Program-made: the position numbers and the translations under genes
Notes under the pieces: model-generated
Database searches by the model: none
Told to the model about the DNA's origin: nothing
The model's input: only the letters and a program-made list of their open reading frames with translations
Origin: Sediminibacterium sp. FEMGT703S
GTDB lineage: Bacteria; Bacteroidota; Bacteroidia; Chitinophagales; Chitinophagaceae
Direction of reading: 5' to 3'
Assembly (NCBI GenBank): GCA_002786355.1
Contig: PGCO01000006.1
Coordinates: 185,588 to 249,587, forward strand
Length of the DNA stretch: 64,000 nt
Shown: piece after piece, positions 17,644 to 25,774 of the stretch
Position numbering within the stretch: position 1 is the stretch's first letter
Layout: each line of letters begins with the position of its first letter

Positions 17644-18468
17644 ATGATAGGTGTTTTAATAAATAATTTTCATGTTAACTTCGTCAAAAATAGTAATTCT
17701 TTGGCAGGTTCAGCTGTTAAAACTGTTATTGGAACACCCTTTACCCACCTTAAGCAGGTAAATAGTACCAACATTTATGCCATGCAGCAATTACAAGCTA
17801 AATTGGCTGAACATGGGGCGGTTTTTTTTGCTGATGTACAAACAGCTGGGAAGGGTCAAATGGGTAAAAAATGGGAGTCCGAAGCAGGACAAAATCTACT
17901 CATGTCTATCTTGTTGAATGTTTCGGCATTAAATATGGGTGATCAGTTTGCATTAAGTGCCGCAATTGCGCTGGCGGCCAGAGACTTATTGTCTATCTAT
18001 ATTCCCGCAGATCTAACCATCAAATGGCCTAATGACCTTTATTGGGGTGACAGAAAGGCAGGCGGGATTCTAATTGAAAACCAGATAACCAGTGGGATCT
18101 GGGCTTACGCAGTTGCTGGAATTGGCATTAATATCAACCAGACCCAATTTGATGAAGTCCAAAACAAAGCGGTTTCTTTAAAACAAATTACTGGGAAAAT
18201 CCACCCACCAATTAATTTGGCGAAAGAGCTATGCAAGAAAGTTGAACTTAGGTTTAAGCAATTGCTAGAAACAGATGGTTCAGAAAAAATATTAGGCGAA
18301 TACAACGAAGTTCTCTATAAGAAAAGCCAAGCTGTAAAACTTAAAAATGGTACTATTTCAGCAGTTTATACCATCAATGGAGTATCAAAAAGGGGGGATT
18401 TAATGGCAACTTCAGGAATACAACATCAATTTCAGCATGGCTCAATAGAATGGATCATAGAAGGCTAA
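17644..18468 (+). CDS. birA: Biotin--[acetyl-CoA-carboxylase] ligase, catalytic domain only
   Basis: This protein transfers biotin, via biotinyl-AMP, to a lysine of biotin carboxyl carrier proteins. The catalytic motifs are visible: LKQVNSTNIYAM, the biotinyl-AMP loop TAGKGQMGKKWES (GRGRRGR-type), QNLLMSILL, TIKWPNDLYWGDRKAGGILIE, and AVAGIGININ. A small C-terminal SH3-like domain follows. There is no N-terminal DNA-binding HTH, so it is an enzyme and not a bifunctional repressor. The start is uncertain. ATG 17644 is used; an upstream in-frame start (17602) would run into rsfS, and TTG 17701 gives a shorter, more family-typical N-terminus. Its stop overlaps that of the LytTR gene. Confidence 0.92.
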   Translation: MIGVLINNFHVNFVKNSNSLAGSAVKTVIGTPFTHLKQVNSTNIYAMQQLQAKLAEHGAVFFADVQTAGKGQMGKKWESEAGQNLLMSILLNVSALNMGDQFALSAAIALAARDLLSIYIPADLTIKWPNDLYWGDRKAGGILIENQITSGIWAYAVAGIGININQTQFDEVQNKAVSLKQITGKIHPPINLAKELCKKVELRFKQLLETDGSEKILGEYNEVLYKKSQAVKLKNGTISAVYTINGVSKRGDLMATSGIQHQFQHGSIEWIIEG

Positions 18469-19205
18469 ACAGTAAACCGCTCAATTAACTGATTCTTTTT
18501 ATCCTGCGCCAAATGCACTTGAGCTTCATTACTCATAATTAGCACAAAATCTTTCTTATCAATCTTCTTTACGTGATTTAGATTAACCAAATAGCTTCTA
18601 TGCGTTCTGAAAAAAGGGCCATCCGTTTCTAAGTATTCAAAGTCAAGCAACTTTTTAGTAATTGTTAATACCCCATGGGTTACTGTAATTATTTTTGTAT
18701 AACTACCTTCTGCTTGAATAAAAATAATATCATCTTGATTAACCACATAAATGGTTTCTGAAGTTTGCAAGACCACTTTTTTATCTTGCTGTTGAGATAA
18801 GTTATCACGCAATACTTTATACTGTATGGTATCGGAGGGTAAAAAATTAGCTTTTTTGAGTGCCCTTCGCATATGTTCGAGCCGAACAGGCTTAAGTATA
18901 TAATCTACAGCAGAGCTTTCAAAAGCCTTCAGCGAGTGTTGACTATACGCAGTTACAAAAATAATTTTGAACCAAATTTGATGTTCATCAAAAAAGTCAA
19001 GTAACTCGAAGCCACTATAGCCTGGCATATCAATATCTAAAAAAACCAAGTCAGGTTTATACTTGTTAATTGTTTTTACTGCTTCAGGCACATCACTACA
19101 ATCCGCAACAATTTGAATTTCTTCAAAATTATCATTTAATAACCCACGCAAAGCTTTTCTTGCATTGGGCTCATCATCTACTATAATGGCTTTAATCAAT
19201 TCCAT
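18465..19205 (-). CDS. LytTR-family response regulator
   Basis: This 246-residue response regulator has a receiver at residues about 5-120 (IVDDEPNARKALRGLL, phospho-acceptor Asp57 in FLDIDMPG, and YILKPVRLEHM with the conserved Lys) and a LytTR DNA-binding domain at about 145-246 (DDIIFIQAEGSYTKII, FFRTHRSYLVNLNHVKKI). Regulators of this type are normally phosphorylated by LytS-like kinases, and the propeller kinase 82 bases upstream on the same strand is the obvious partner. The gene ends with a four-base overlap on the convergent biotin ligase. Target genes cannot be deduced. Confidence 0.95.
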   Translation of the reverse strand: MELIKAIIVDDEPNARKALRGLLNDNFEEIQIVADCSDVPEAVKTINKYKPDLVFLDIDMPGYSGFELLDFFDEHQIWFKIIFVTAYSQHSLKAFESSAVDYILKPVRLEHMRRALKKANFLPSDTIQYKVLRDNLSQQQDKKVVLQTSETIYVVNQDDIIFIQAEGSYTKIITVTHGVLTITKKLLDFEYLETDGPFFRTHRSYLVNLNHVKKIDKKDFVLIMSNEAQVHLAQDKKNQLIERFTV

Positions 19206-19287
19206 ATTAAACTAAGATAGTTATATAGGCAATTAAAAAATAAACCATTTCACGATTGGCCCCATTTACTTCATGAAGAGTCTGTTT

Positions 19288-22233
19288 TTATATATTATTC
19301 CTTTCCTGATCGTAAATAGGAATAAATAAGAGTATGGCTGTTCCCGAGGGATTTTTTAAGTCATCGTATTGATCAATGATATCGTATTTTATTTTTTGAT
19401 TATAGAGCCTATTGAATAGTTCAATTCTTTCCGCAATTGCCTTGGTTGCAAAACTGGTTGGTTTGCTTTTATTACGCTGATTAATTTGATAAGATTGTTT
19501 ACGTCCAATACCATTGTCTTCAATTAGCACATTCAACCCATTATCTGTTTGAGTAAAACTGATCAGTAGTATTTTCTTTCCGGCTTTATGCATTAACCCA
19601 TGTTTTACTGCGTTTTCAGCAAATGGCTGTAGCAACATGGAAGGAATAATTAAATCGGATGGATCTTCGTTTAATTCTAATTCTATAGTATATTCAAAGT
19701 CTTTGTCAAATCTTGCTTTTTCTAATTCTAGGTACAAAGAAATATTCTCAATTTCTTCTTTCAAAGAATGTAATTGTCGATCGCTGGCTTGCAAAGTTTT
19801 TCGCATCAAATCACTAAAATTACCCAATAAATTTCCTACTTCGGTTTTCCTATTATCGTATAATAATCCTTGAACAGTATTCAATACATTGTATATAAAA
19901 TGAGGATTCATTTGAGATCGGATAGCAACTAATTGACTTTTAAATAAACGTTCTTTAAGCCCCTGCCGCATAATCAGTCGTTTAGACCAAATTTTGAAAA
20001 AGAGAAAAACAATACCCGACCCAGCCAAAACAATTAAACTAATAAACCACCACCGTTGCCAAAAAGGTTTAAGGATTGAAAAAGTAAATGTTTTAAAATC
20101 ACTGGTATAAATTCCATTATTATCGTAAGCCTGAATTTGAAATGTATATCCTCCTGGTGGTAGTCGATAAAAATTCAATGTGTTAATACTATAGCTTAAC
20201 ACCTTCCATGAAGTATCTATACCCAATAATTTATAACGATAATTCAAATTGGTTGGTGTTTTATACTGAATGGCATCAAAATAGAGGCTGATATTGTTTT
20301 TATTTGATGAAAGTATTTGATTAGGTGCCAATTCAATACCATCGCAGGTTGCTTTTATTGAAGGAAAATAAATCATTTCATTAACCATCTTCCCCTTGTA
20401 TTCGTTTACAACTAATCCAGATGTGGTTGCCAATAGTAATTTATTGGGATGAAGTGAAAAATCATTAACAGTTAATCCAGCCAAACCATATTCATCTAGC
20501 AAATTTGTAATGACGCCCGTTTTTAAATCAATGATTTGTAAAGTTTCGTCTGTATTTACCCAAATTTTTCCGTCGCGCTCTTTGATAGATTTAATATTGT
20601 TACTCTTTAATCCGTTCCCAGTATGATATCTTTTAATCACCTGATCCTCCTTTATAACAAATAACCCTTCATTGGAAGTTCCTACTAACAATAAATTGTT
20701 TGATGTTTCAAAAAGTGTTCTTGCAACTAATTTTTGGCTATTTTTTTTACGTAGGATAATAGTACTGTCACTAAAACAGTAGCGATATAAATCATCATAA
20801 TAAGCAACCCAAAAATACTTGCCAGTTTTAGATAAAAGAATATTAGAACTTCTTGCATTCCTAAATACAGGTATCCTTAATCCCTTCCTGAAAATATCAT
20901 TTTTCATGTATCGACTATATAGGGGAATTCCAGTTGTATCAGGGGTTGCATCTGGATTTTTTCCTAATGGATTATTCAATACATATGTTCTGTTGTAAGA
21001 GGCAACTATTAAATTTTTTCGATGATCGCTTACAACGCTTTTACCATAATCAGACACTTTATCTGGGAAGGAACTTGTTAAATTAAAAATCCCTCTATTC
21101 GTAAATATTTTTTTATCTATTGAATCATATGTGATAAACTGAATCTCGGTAGCAATCGGCAATTGATAATGCATTCGCTTTTCATTTTTTAGATTAAAAG
21201 CAGTTAGCATTCCTTTAGCTGTTCCAGTTACAATTGTATCATTACTTATTGTTGTAACCCTAGAAATATTATCAAAGCCAAAACCTGGATTAATCGTGTA
21301 AAGCTTATTATTTAGTGAAGGACAAACAAAAAGTCCATTATCTAAAGTGCTCACCCAATAATTGCCTTGATAATCTTTAACCACATCGGTAATACTTTGA
21401 CTAGGAAAAAAGAGTTTTGTTTTGCCACTATATACATCCCACAAATAAGCACCTGTTTGTGTACAAATCCATTGTTCTGATTCAGCTGTTGATGCAAAAT
21501 GAAATACTAAAATATCTTCTGGTAAATCAAAGGGCTTTGTTAGCTTAAGTTGCCCATTATTTACTATAAAAGCCGGCAGTCTAGATTTTCCAATTTGTGT
21601 TCCATAAACAAATTTTCCGGAAGACATTAATCTGGTATCATTATATTTAAAAGATGTTTTTTTCCATTCGGCTTTTTTTGATGGATAAGTAAAAATCCAA
21701 CCCTTTGCACCATAAGCCACTACTTCCTCCCCATTTTTAACCAGAGACGATATTCCTAAATATTCAGGTGAATAAACTTTTTTAATTGTAACACCTGTTT
21801 GTTTATTAATCTGATATAAATTTTCTAAGGATGCAATCCAGATATGATCTTTTGTAGCAACATAATTAACAATAATTGACTCATCTTTTATTCTCTTGTC
21901 TTTAAACGTATAATTTCGAAGCGTATCATTTTGAAGAGAAAACAGCTCCTTATAAAAATTCATACACCAGATTTTACCCTGTGGATCCTGTTGTAAATAA
22001 CTTACCGATTGCATGCTTGTGCGATCAAAAGGAATTTTCACAAAAGCTCTCCCATTAAATCGAAATAATCCCTTGTCAGTTGCTAGCCATATATACCCAT
22101 TTTGATCGGCCAACATATCATAAATAACCTGTGTAGGCAATTGGGCTGGATAGGTAAATTTTTGGGTATAAGGGAACTGAGCATATAATGGTACTGCTAG
22201 CACTCCAAATAAAAACAAAAGCAATAAACGCAT
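19288..22233 (-). CDS. Two-component-propeller (Y_Y_Y) LytS-type sensor histidine kinase
   Basis: This 981-residue sensor has a signal peptide (LLLLFLFGVLAVPLYAQ). A periplasmic region of beta-propeller repeats of the two-component propeller type follows: YIWLATDKGLFRFNG, KIWVNTDETLQIIDL and similar. A Y_Y_Y domain comes next (YRYKLLGIDTSW, RLPPGGYTFQIQAYDNNG) and then one transmembrane helix (WWFISLIVLAGSGIVFLFF). The cytoplasmic kinase is of the His_kinase/LytS class with phospho-His778 in QMNPHFIYN, and the HATPase carries LLQPFAENAVKHG and DNGIG. It lacks the AraC output of classical SusR-type hybrids and instead pairs with the LytTR regulator downstream. The propellers may bind an extracellular carbohydrate or other polymer; the ligand is unknown. 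Confidence 0.93.
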   Translation of the reverse strand: MRLLLLFLFGVLAVPLYAQFPYTQKFTYPAQLPTQVIYDMLADQNGYIWLATDKGLFRFNGRAFVKIPFDRTSMQSVSYLQQDPQGKIWCMNFYKELFSLQNDTLRNYTFKDKRIKDESIIVNYVATKDHIWIASLENLYQINKQTGVTIKKVYSPEYLGISSLVKNGEEVVAYGAKGWIFTYPSKKAEWKKTSFKYNDTRLMSSGKFVYGTQIGKSRLPAFIVNNGQLKLTKPFDLPEDILVFHFASTAESEQWICTQTGAYLWDVYSGKTKLFFPSQSITDVVKDYQGNYWVSTLDNGLFVCPSLNNKLYTINPGFGFDNISRVTTISNDTIVTGTAKGMLTAFNLKNEKRMHYQLPIATEIQFITYDSIDKKIFTNRGIFNLTSSFPDKVSDYGKSVVSDHRKNLIVASYNRTYVLNNPLGKNPDATPDTTGIPLYSRYMKNDIFRKGLRIPVFRNARSSNILLSKTGKYFWVAYYDDLYRYCFSDSTIILRKKNSQKLVARTLFETSNNLLLVGTSNEGLFVIKEDQVIKRYHTGNGLKSNNIKSIKERDGKIWVNTDETLQIIDLKTGVITNLLDEYGLAGLTVNDFSLHPNKLLLATTSGLVVNEYKGKMVNEMIYFPSIKATCDGIELAPNQILSSNKNNISLYFDAIQYKTPTNLNYRYKLLGIDTSWKVLSYSINTLNFYRLPPGGYTFQIQAYDNNGIYTSDFKTFTFSILKPFWQRWWFISLIVLAGSGIVFLFFKIWSKRLIMRQGLKERLFKSQLVAIRSQMNPHFIYNVLNTVQGLLYDNRKTEVGNLLGNFSDLMRKTLQASDRQLHSLKEEIENISLYLELEKARFDKDFEYTIELELNEDPSDLIIPSMLLQPFAENAVKHGLMHKAGKKILLISFTQTDNGLNVLIEDNGIGRKQSYQINQRNKSKPTSFATKAIAERIELFNRLYNQKIKYDIIDQYDDLKNPSGTAILLFIPIYDQERNNI

Positions 22234-22314
22234 CCTCCAAATCTATTAATTAATGAACAATTTAAATTAAAAGATGGACTTAGTGAATATTGAGGGGTTA
22301 ACAAAATAAAAGGG

Positions 22315-22330
22315 TTGTTTCGTGAAACAA
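22315..22330. repeat. Inverted repeat TTGTTTC-GT-GAAACAA
   Basis: Seven-base arms TTGTTTC and GAAACAA are separated by two bases, about 80 bases upstream of the propeller kinase and 185 upstream of selD. The dyad is of operator size. A second, smaller dyad GGTTACTAACC lies at 22389-22399. No regulator is known to bind either. Confidence 0.4.
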
Positions 22331-22431
22331 ATGGGCTATTTGATGTAAAAAAACAGTTTATGACTTAGAAAAAAATCACCTTTACTAAGGTTACTAACCA
22401 GTAATGTTTAAATAACTAACAATTTGGGGGT

Positions 22432-22462
22432 AAGAAAGCTGCATTCTACAGGCAGCTTTCTT
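22432..22462. other. 11-bp perfect hairpin in kinase/selD divergent region
   Basis: Stem AAGAAAGCTGC pairs with GCAGCTTTCTT around a nine-base loop. No gene ends here: the kinase is divergent to the left and selD starts to the right. The hairpin therefore cannot be an ordinary gene terminator. On the minus strand it is directly followed by TTACCCCC. It abuts the probable selD -33 box on the plus strand. Confidence 0.55.
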
Positions 22463-22464
22463 CG

Positions 22465-22499
22465 TTTTGACCATTTCCATCATTTTGAAGTTACTTTTG
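22465..22499 (+). promoter_or_regulatory. selD promoter (-33 TTTTG, -7 TACTTTTG)
   Basis: TACTTTTG at 22492-22499 is an exact TAnnTTTG match, and TTTTG at 22465-22469 lies 22 bases upstream as a plausible -33 element. The start codon follows 16 bases after the -7 box, leaving a very short leader. Confidence 0.6.
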
Positions 22500-22515
22500 T
22501 ACAAAAAATCGAAAG

Positions 22516-23565
22516 ATGGCAGAAGTTCTTCTAACTCAATTTTCTCATGGTGCTGGTTGTGGTTGTAAAATTGCTCCTGCTGTTTTAGACAGCATACTTC
22601 AATCTGAAATAGTACAAAATATTTACCCAGAATTATTGGTTGGAAATAGCAGTAAAGATGATGCAGCTGTATACGATTTAGGAAACAATACTGCACTTAT
22701 CAGTACTACCGACTTTTTTGTACCAATAGTAGATGATCCTTATCAATTTGGTAGGATTGCTGCAGCTAATGCCATTAGTGATGTTTATGCAATGGGTGGC
22801 AAACCCATCATGGCTTTAGCAATTTTAGGCTGGCCTGTTGATAAACTTTCTCCTGAAATTGCAAGAAAAGTCATTGAAGGAGGTAGAAGTATTTGTGCTG
22901 AAGCGGGTATACCGCTTGCTGGGGGACATAGTGTTGATACTTCAGAGCCTATTTTTGGCTTGTCTGTAAACGGTATTGTTCCAATTAAACATTTGAAAAA
23001 AAATAATACTGCCCAAAAAGGGGACATTTTGTTTTTGACAAAACCACTTGGAGTAGGCATTTTATCTACTGCACAAAAAAGAGGCCAACTAGAAGAACAA
23101 GATTTACCAATTCTTATAAATCAATTGAATCAATTAAATAAAATAGGGCAAGTATTGGGATCAATTGAAGGTGTTCATGCTATGACAGATATTACTGGGT
23201 TTGGATTGATTGGCCATTTGATGGAAATGGCAGAGGGTAGTGAACTTGGGGCATTAGTTGAATATAATAAAGTTCCTATTTTAAGTTCCGCCAAAGAATA
23301 TCTAGCAAAAAGACTAATACCAGATGCAACTTATAGAAATTGGAATGCATATAGTGCTCAAGTGAAGTTTGAAAAAGGCGTTGATGTAATGCAAGCATTT
23401 TCAATTTTACCTGATCCTCAAACCAATGGGGGCTTATTAATTGCTATAGATGCTGCAATTGTTGGTGATATAAAACAGTTATTCATATTAAACGGGCTAG
23501 CTGATTTCATTACGCCAATAGGGGTAATGACTGATTTAGGTGAAAAGAGAATTGTAATAGCTTAA
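22516..23565 (+). CDS. selD: Selenide, water dikinase
   Basis: This 349-residue enzyme makes selenophosphate from selenide and ATP. The N-terminal GAGCGCK motif has catalytic Cys15 (aligned with Cys17 of E. coli SelD) and Lys18; Cys replaces selenocysteine, so no recoding is needed. ATP- and metal-binding segments follow: DDAAVYDLGN, STTDFFVPIVDDPYQFGRIAAANAISDVYAMGG and GGHSVDTSEP. C-terminal MTDITGFGLIGHLMEMA and LPDPQTNGGLLIA are also conserved. The length is normal. No selA, selB, selC or tRNA 2-selenouridine synthase (mnmH) is in this window, so the downstream use of selenophosphate is not shown. The stop overlaps that of the convergent IPExxxVDY gene. Confidence 0.96.
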   Translation: MAEVLLTQFSHGAGCGCKIAPAVLDSILQSEIVQNIYPELLVGNSSKDDAAVYDLGNNTALISTTDFFVPIVDDPYQFGRIAAANAISDVYAMGGKPIMALAILGWPVDKLSPEIARKVIEGGRSICAEAGIPLAGGHSVDTSEPIFGLSVNGIVPIKHLKKNNTAQKGDILFLTKPLGVGILSTAQKRGQLEEQDLPILINQLNQLNKIGQVLGSIEGVHAMTDITGFGLIGHLMEMAEGSELGALVEYNKVPILSSAKEYLAKRLIPDATYRNWNAYSAQVKFEKGVDVMQAFSILPDPQTNGGLLIAIDAAIVGDIKQLFILNGLADFITPIGVMTDLGEKRIVIA

Positions 23566-23996
23566 AATACCATATTGCCTTTGTTTTTTATTTGATCTGG
23601 AGTCATTTCCGCAACAAGCTGTACTCCCGATAAATTACGAACTATTTGTTTTATCCAATCGCATTTATCATCATCTACAAAATCATATTTCATCAACCAT
23701 AAAAAGTCCATATGCTTAAATTCAGGCAATAGGTACTCTCCATCATATTGATTTTGATACAAAAAATGGGTGAGTGGAGAATTAAACTCCTTAAATTGAT
23801 AAATAGAAAAATAATAACTTCTATCCTTTCTGCGAATAAGGATTTCTAACTCAGGATTTAATCTAAAGTCGTACCCCAAATTGGTATTTAGTTGCATGCA
23901 AAATTGATAATTTTTTAAAGTAGCGGTAATACCTAAAATGCGCGTTTCTTCAAAGAAATCATCGTTTAATTCGTCAACATCCAATCGAAGTTTCAT
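23562..23996 (-). CDS. IPExxxVDY family protein
   Basis: This small Bacteroidota-specific protein of 144 residues has no known function. The family name comes from a conserved I-P-E-x-x-x-V-D-Y segment. Here it is the conservatively changed LPEFKHMDF followed by LWLMKYDF, at about residue 95-110. The N-terminal part, ILGITATLKNYQFCMQLNTNLGYDF, also fits. There is no signal peptide or membrane segment, so it should be cytoplasmic. It starts eight bases after the M28 peptidase stop and is likely cotranscribed. The assignment rests on these two segments only. Confidence 0.72.
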   Translation of the reverse strand: MKLRLDVDELNDDFFEETRILGITATLKNYQFCMQLNTNLGYDFRLNPELEILIRRKDRSYYFSIYQFKEFNSPLTHFLYQNQYDGEYLLPEFKHMDFLWLMKYDFVDDDKCDWIKQIVRNLSGVQLVAEMTPDQIKNKGNMVF

Positions 23997-24004
23997 ATAT
24001 CAAT

Positions 24005-25648
24005 TTAAAATTCGAGGGCTACTGTAATTTCTTCCGAACCCCTCTTATAAATCAATTTAGTTTTATCTCCCTTATTAAATTTAGACAACGATTGCATGTA
24101 ACTATTCACATCAACAAATTTATAATCCCCTAACTGCAACAATATATCACCAGCTTTTAACCCTAGTTTTTCTGCCAATTTTCCCGCACTAGCGCCATCA
24201 ATTCTCATACCTGTTCCTGTATATCCATAATCAGGTATAACACCTAAACTTACCGTAAAACGGGTACTTCTGCCCATTTGTTGTTCCCTTGTTTTAGCGA
24301 AGCCGATTTTCCCTTTCGAATCCGTTGTTTCAACAATTTTATATACAAGATTTACGATATCGTTGATTCCAGCATAATTAATCTTGTCCCAATCATCTGA
24401 AGCTTTGTGGTAATCTGGGTGACTGCCTGTAAAGAAAAATAACACTGGTATATCTTTTCGATAAAAACTTGCATGATCGCTTGGGCCTGTTCCTGCACTA
24501 TCAATTTTATAAGCAAACTTATTGGCTAACATTGGAATAGTGTTACTCCACTCTGGTGATGTTCCATAACCGCCAATAGTCAATTTTCTTGCTGTATCGT
24601 ACCTGCCCACCATGTCCATATTGATCATATAATTTGCTTTAACTGAAACGGTTGGGTTTTCAAGCCAGTACTTGCTTCCCATCAGTCCCAATTCTTCTCC
24701 TGAAAAATGCATCAATAAATAGTTATTAGCAGGGGGGGCTTGGTTTTTTAATTTTCTTGCTATTTCCAATAAAGCTGCAGTACCACTTGCATTATCGTCT
24801 GCCCCATTATGTATTTCGTTTAAAGCATCCAATGAATTTTTATCTTCTCCATAACCCAAATGATCATAATGTGCACCAAGTATTACAGTATTTGGAGCAT
24901 TGTTATTAATGAACGCAATTACGTTTCTAGCTTTACGGACTTTAAGACTCAATTTTACTGATAATTCAATTGGTAGGGTAGCAGACGGATCTGAAAAATA
25001 TTTTGTTACCCCTTTTTTGGTGATATAAATAACCGGTATAGATAAGGAAGGAGATTGATCATTTTTGTTGAACTGCACATTATCAACAATTGAAGAAGTA
25101 TTATAAATAAGTAGGGAAGTTGCGTTTTTAGCAGCAGCTTCATTGGCTATTTTCTTGATAACGGCTTCCACATCAAAATGAGGATTCGTTTTATTTTCTT
25201 CTAATAGCTCTTTCAAGTCTCTAAACCAAGGTTGGCCTGCTTCTGAAAGGGCTATTGCGGGCGTCCCTTTAATTGATTTACTTGCACTGTAAGCAACTGG
25301 AAAATACTCTTCGTTTAGTAATAGTTTTTTTCCACTTACTTCTAAAAAGGTAGCTTCCTCTATTTGTAATCCTTCATTAATTTCAAATTCTTGCACAAAC
25401 CCATTCGATCCCTTTGGTTCAATACCCAGCAACTTATATTGCTGAATTAAATATTCCATTGCCATTATTTCACCAGCAGTTCCTGTTCTTCTGCCTTGCA
25501 ATTGGTCATCTGCCAAATATTGTACATGCTTTTGTAGATTTGAAAGCGTTAGCGACTGCTCCTTTTCTGCTGCAATTCTTAATTTTCTTTTGCTTTGACC
25601 AACTGCCAAAATAGGCAGGAATAGTAAAATTGCTATCCACTTTTTCAT
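24005..25648 (-). CDS. Secreted M28-family zinc aminopeptidase with PDZ domain
   Basis: This 547-residue exported peptidase has a signal peptide (WIAILLFLPILAVGQ). A segment before the catalytic core (about 100-230) resembles a PA-domain insertion. The M28 metal ligands are in GAHYDHLGYG, NGADDNASGTAA, MHFSGEELGLMGS with the catalytic Glu-Glu, NMDMVGRYD, and SDHASFYRK. The last 90 residues form a PDZ-like domain (GASAGKLAEKLGLKAGDILLQLGDY). M28 enzymes release N-terminal amino acids using two zinc ions, here in the periplasm or outside. It has an exact -7 element upstream and heads a two-gene unit with the IPExxxVDY protein. Confidence 0.93.
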   Translation of the reverse strand: MKKWIAILLFLPILAVGQSKRKLRIAAEKEQSLTLSNLQKHVQYLADDQLQGRRTGTAGEIMAMEYLIQQYKLLGIEPKGSNGFVQEFEINEGLQIEEATFLEVSGKKLLLNEEYFPVAYSASKSIKGTPAIALSEAGQPWFRDLKELLEENKTNPHFDVEAVIKKIANEAAAKNATSLLIYNTSSIVDNVQFNKNDQSPSLSIPVIYITKKGVTKYFSDPSATLPIELSVKLSLKVRKARNVIAFINNNAPNTVILGAHYDHLGYGEDKNSLDALNEIHNGADDNASGTAALLEIARKLKNQAPPANNYLLMHFSGEELGLMGSKYWLENPTVSVKANYMINMDMVGRYDTARKLTIGGYGTSPEWSNTIPMLANKFAYKIDSAGTGPSDHASFYRKDIPVLFFFTGSHPDYHKASDDWDKINYAGINDIVNLVYKIVETTDSKGKIGFAKTREQQMGRSTRFTVSLGVIPDYGYTGTGMRIDGASAGKLAEKLGLKAGDILLQLGDYKFVDVNSYMQSLSKFNKGDKTKLIYKRGSEEITVALEF

Positions 25649-25666
25649 ATTTCTACTTTATGACAC

Positions 25667-25674
25667 AAAAGTAA
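25667..25674 (-). promoter_or_regulatory. TACTTTTG -7 element for M28 peptidase gene
   Basis: On the minus strand TACTTTTG matches TAnnTTTG exactly, 18 bases before the ATG at 25648. No clear -33 TTG is seen. Confidence 0.55.
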
Positions 25675-25761
25675 GCTGCAGTAAGTACATATTTGTAATA
25701 GATCGGTAATCTATTATAAATTCTGTTCCCAATCTCGTAACCAACTGCGGATTTGCCCACC

Positions 25762-25769
25762 TACTTTTG
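25762..25769 (+). promoter_or_regulatory. TACTTTTG -7 element, leaderless feoB with TTG start
   Basis: An exact TAnnTTTG match ends five bases before TTG 25775. The expected transcription start would fall on or beside the TTG, which is the only in-frame start codon ahead of the G1 motif. Confidence 0.6.
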
Positions 25770-25774
25770 CAGTC

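Noticed and set aside
22432..22462. Intrinsic terminator of a neighbouring gene
   Set aside because: Both flanking genes start, not end, here, so there is no transcript from an annotated gene for it to terminate.
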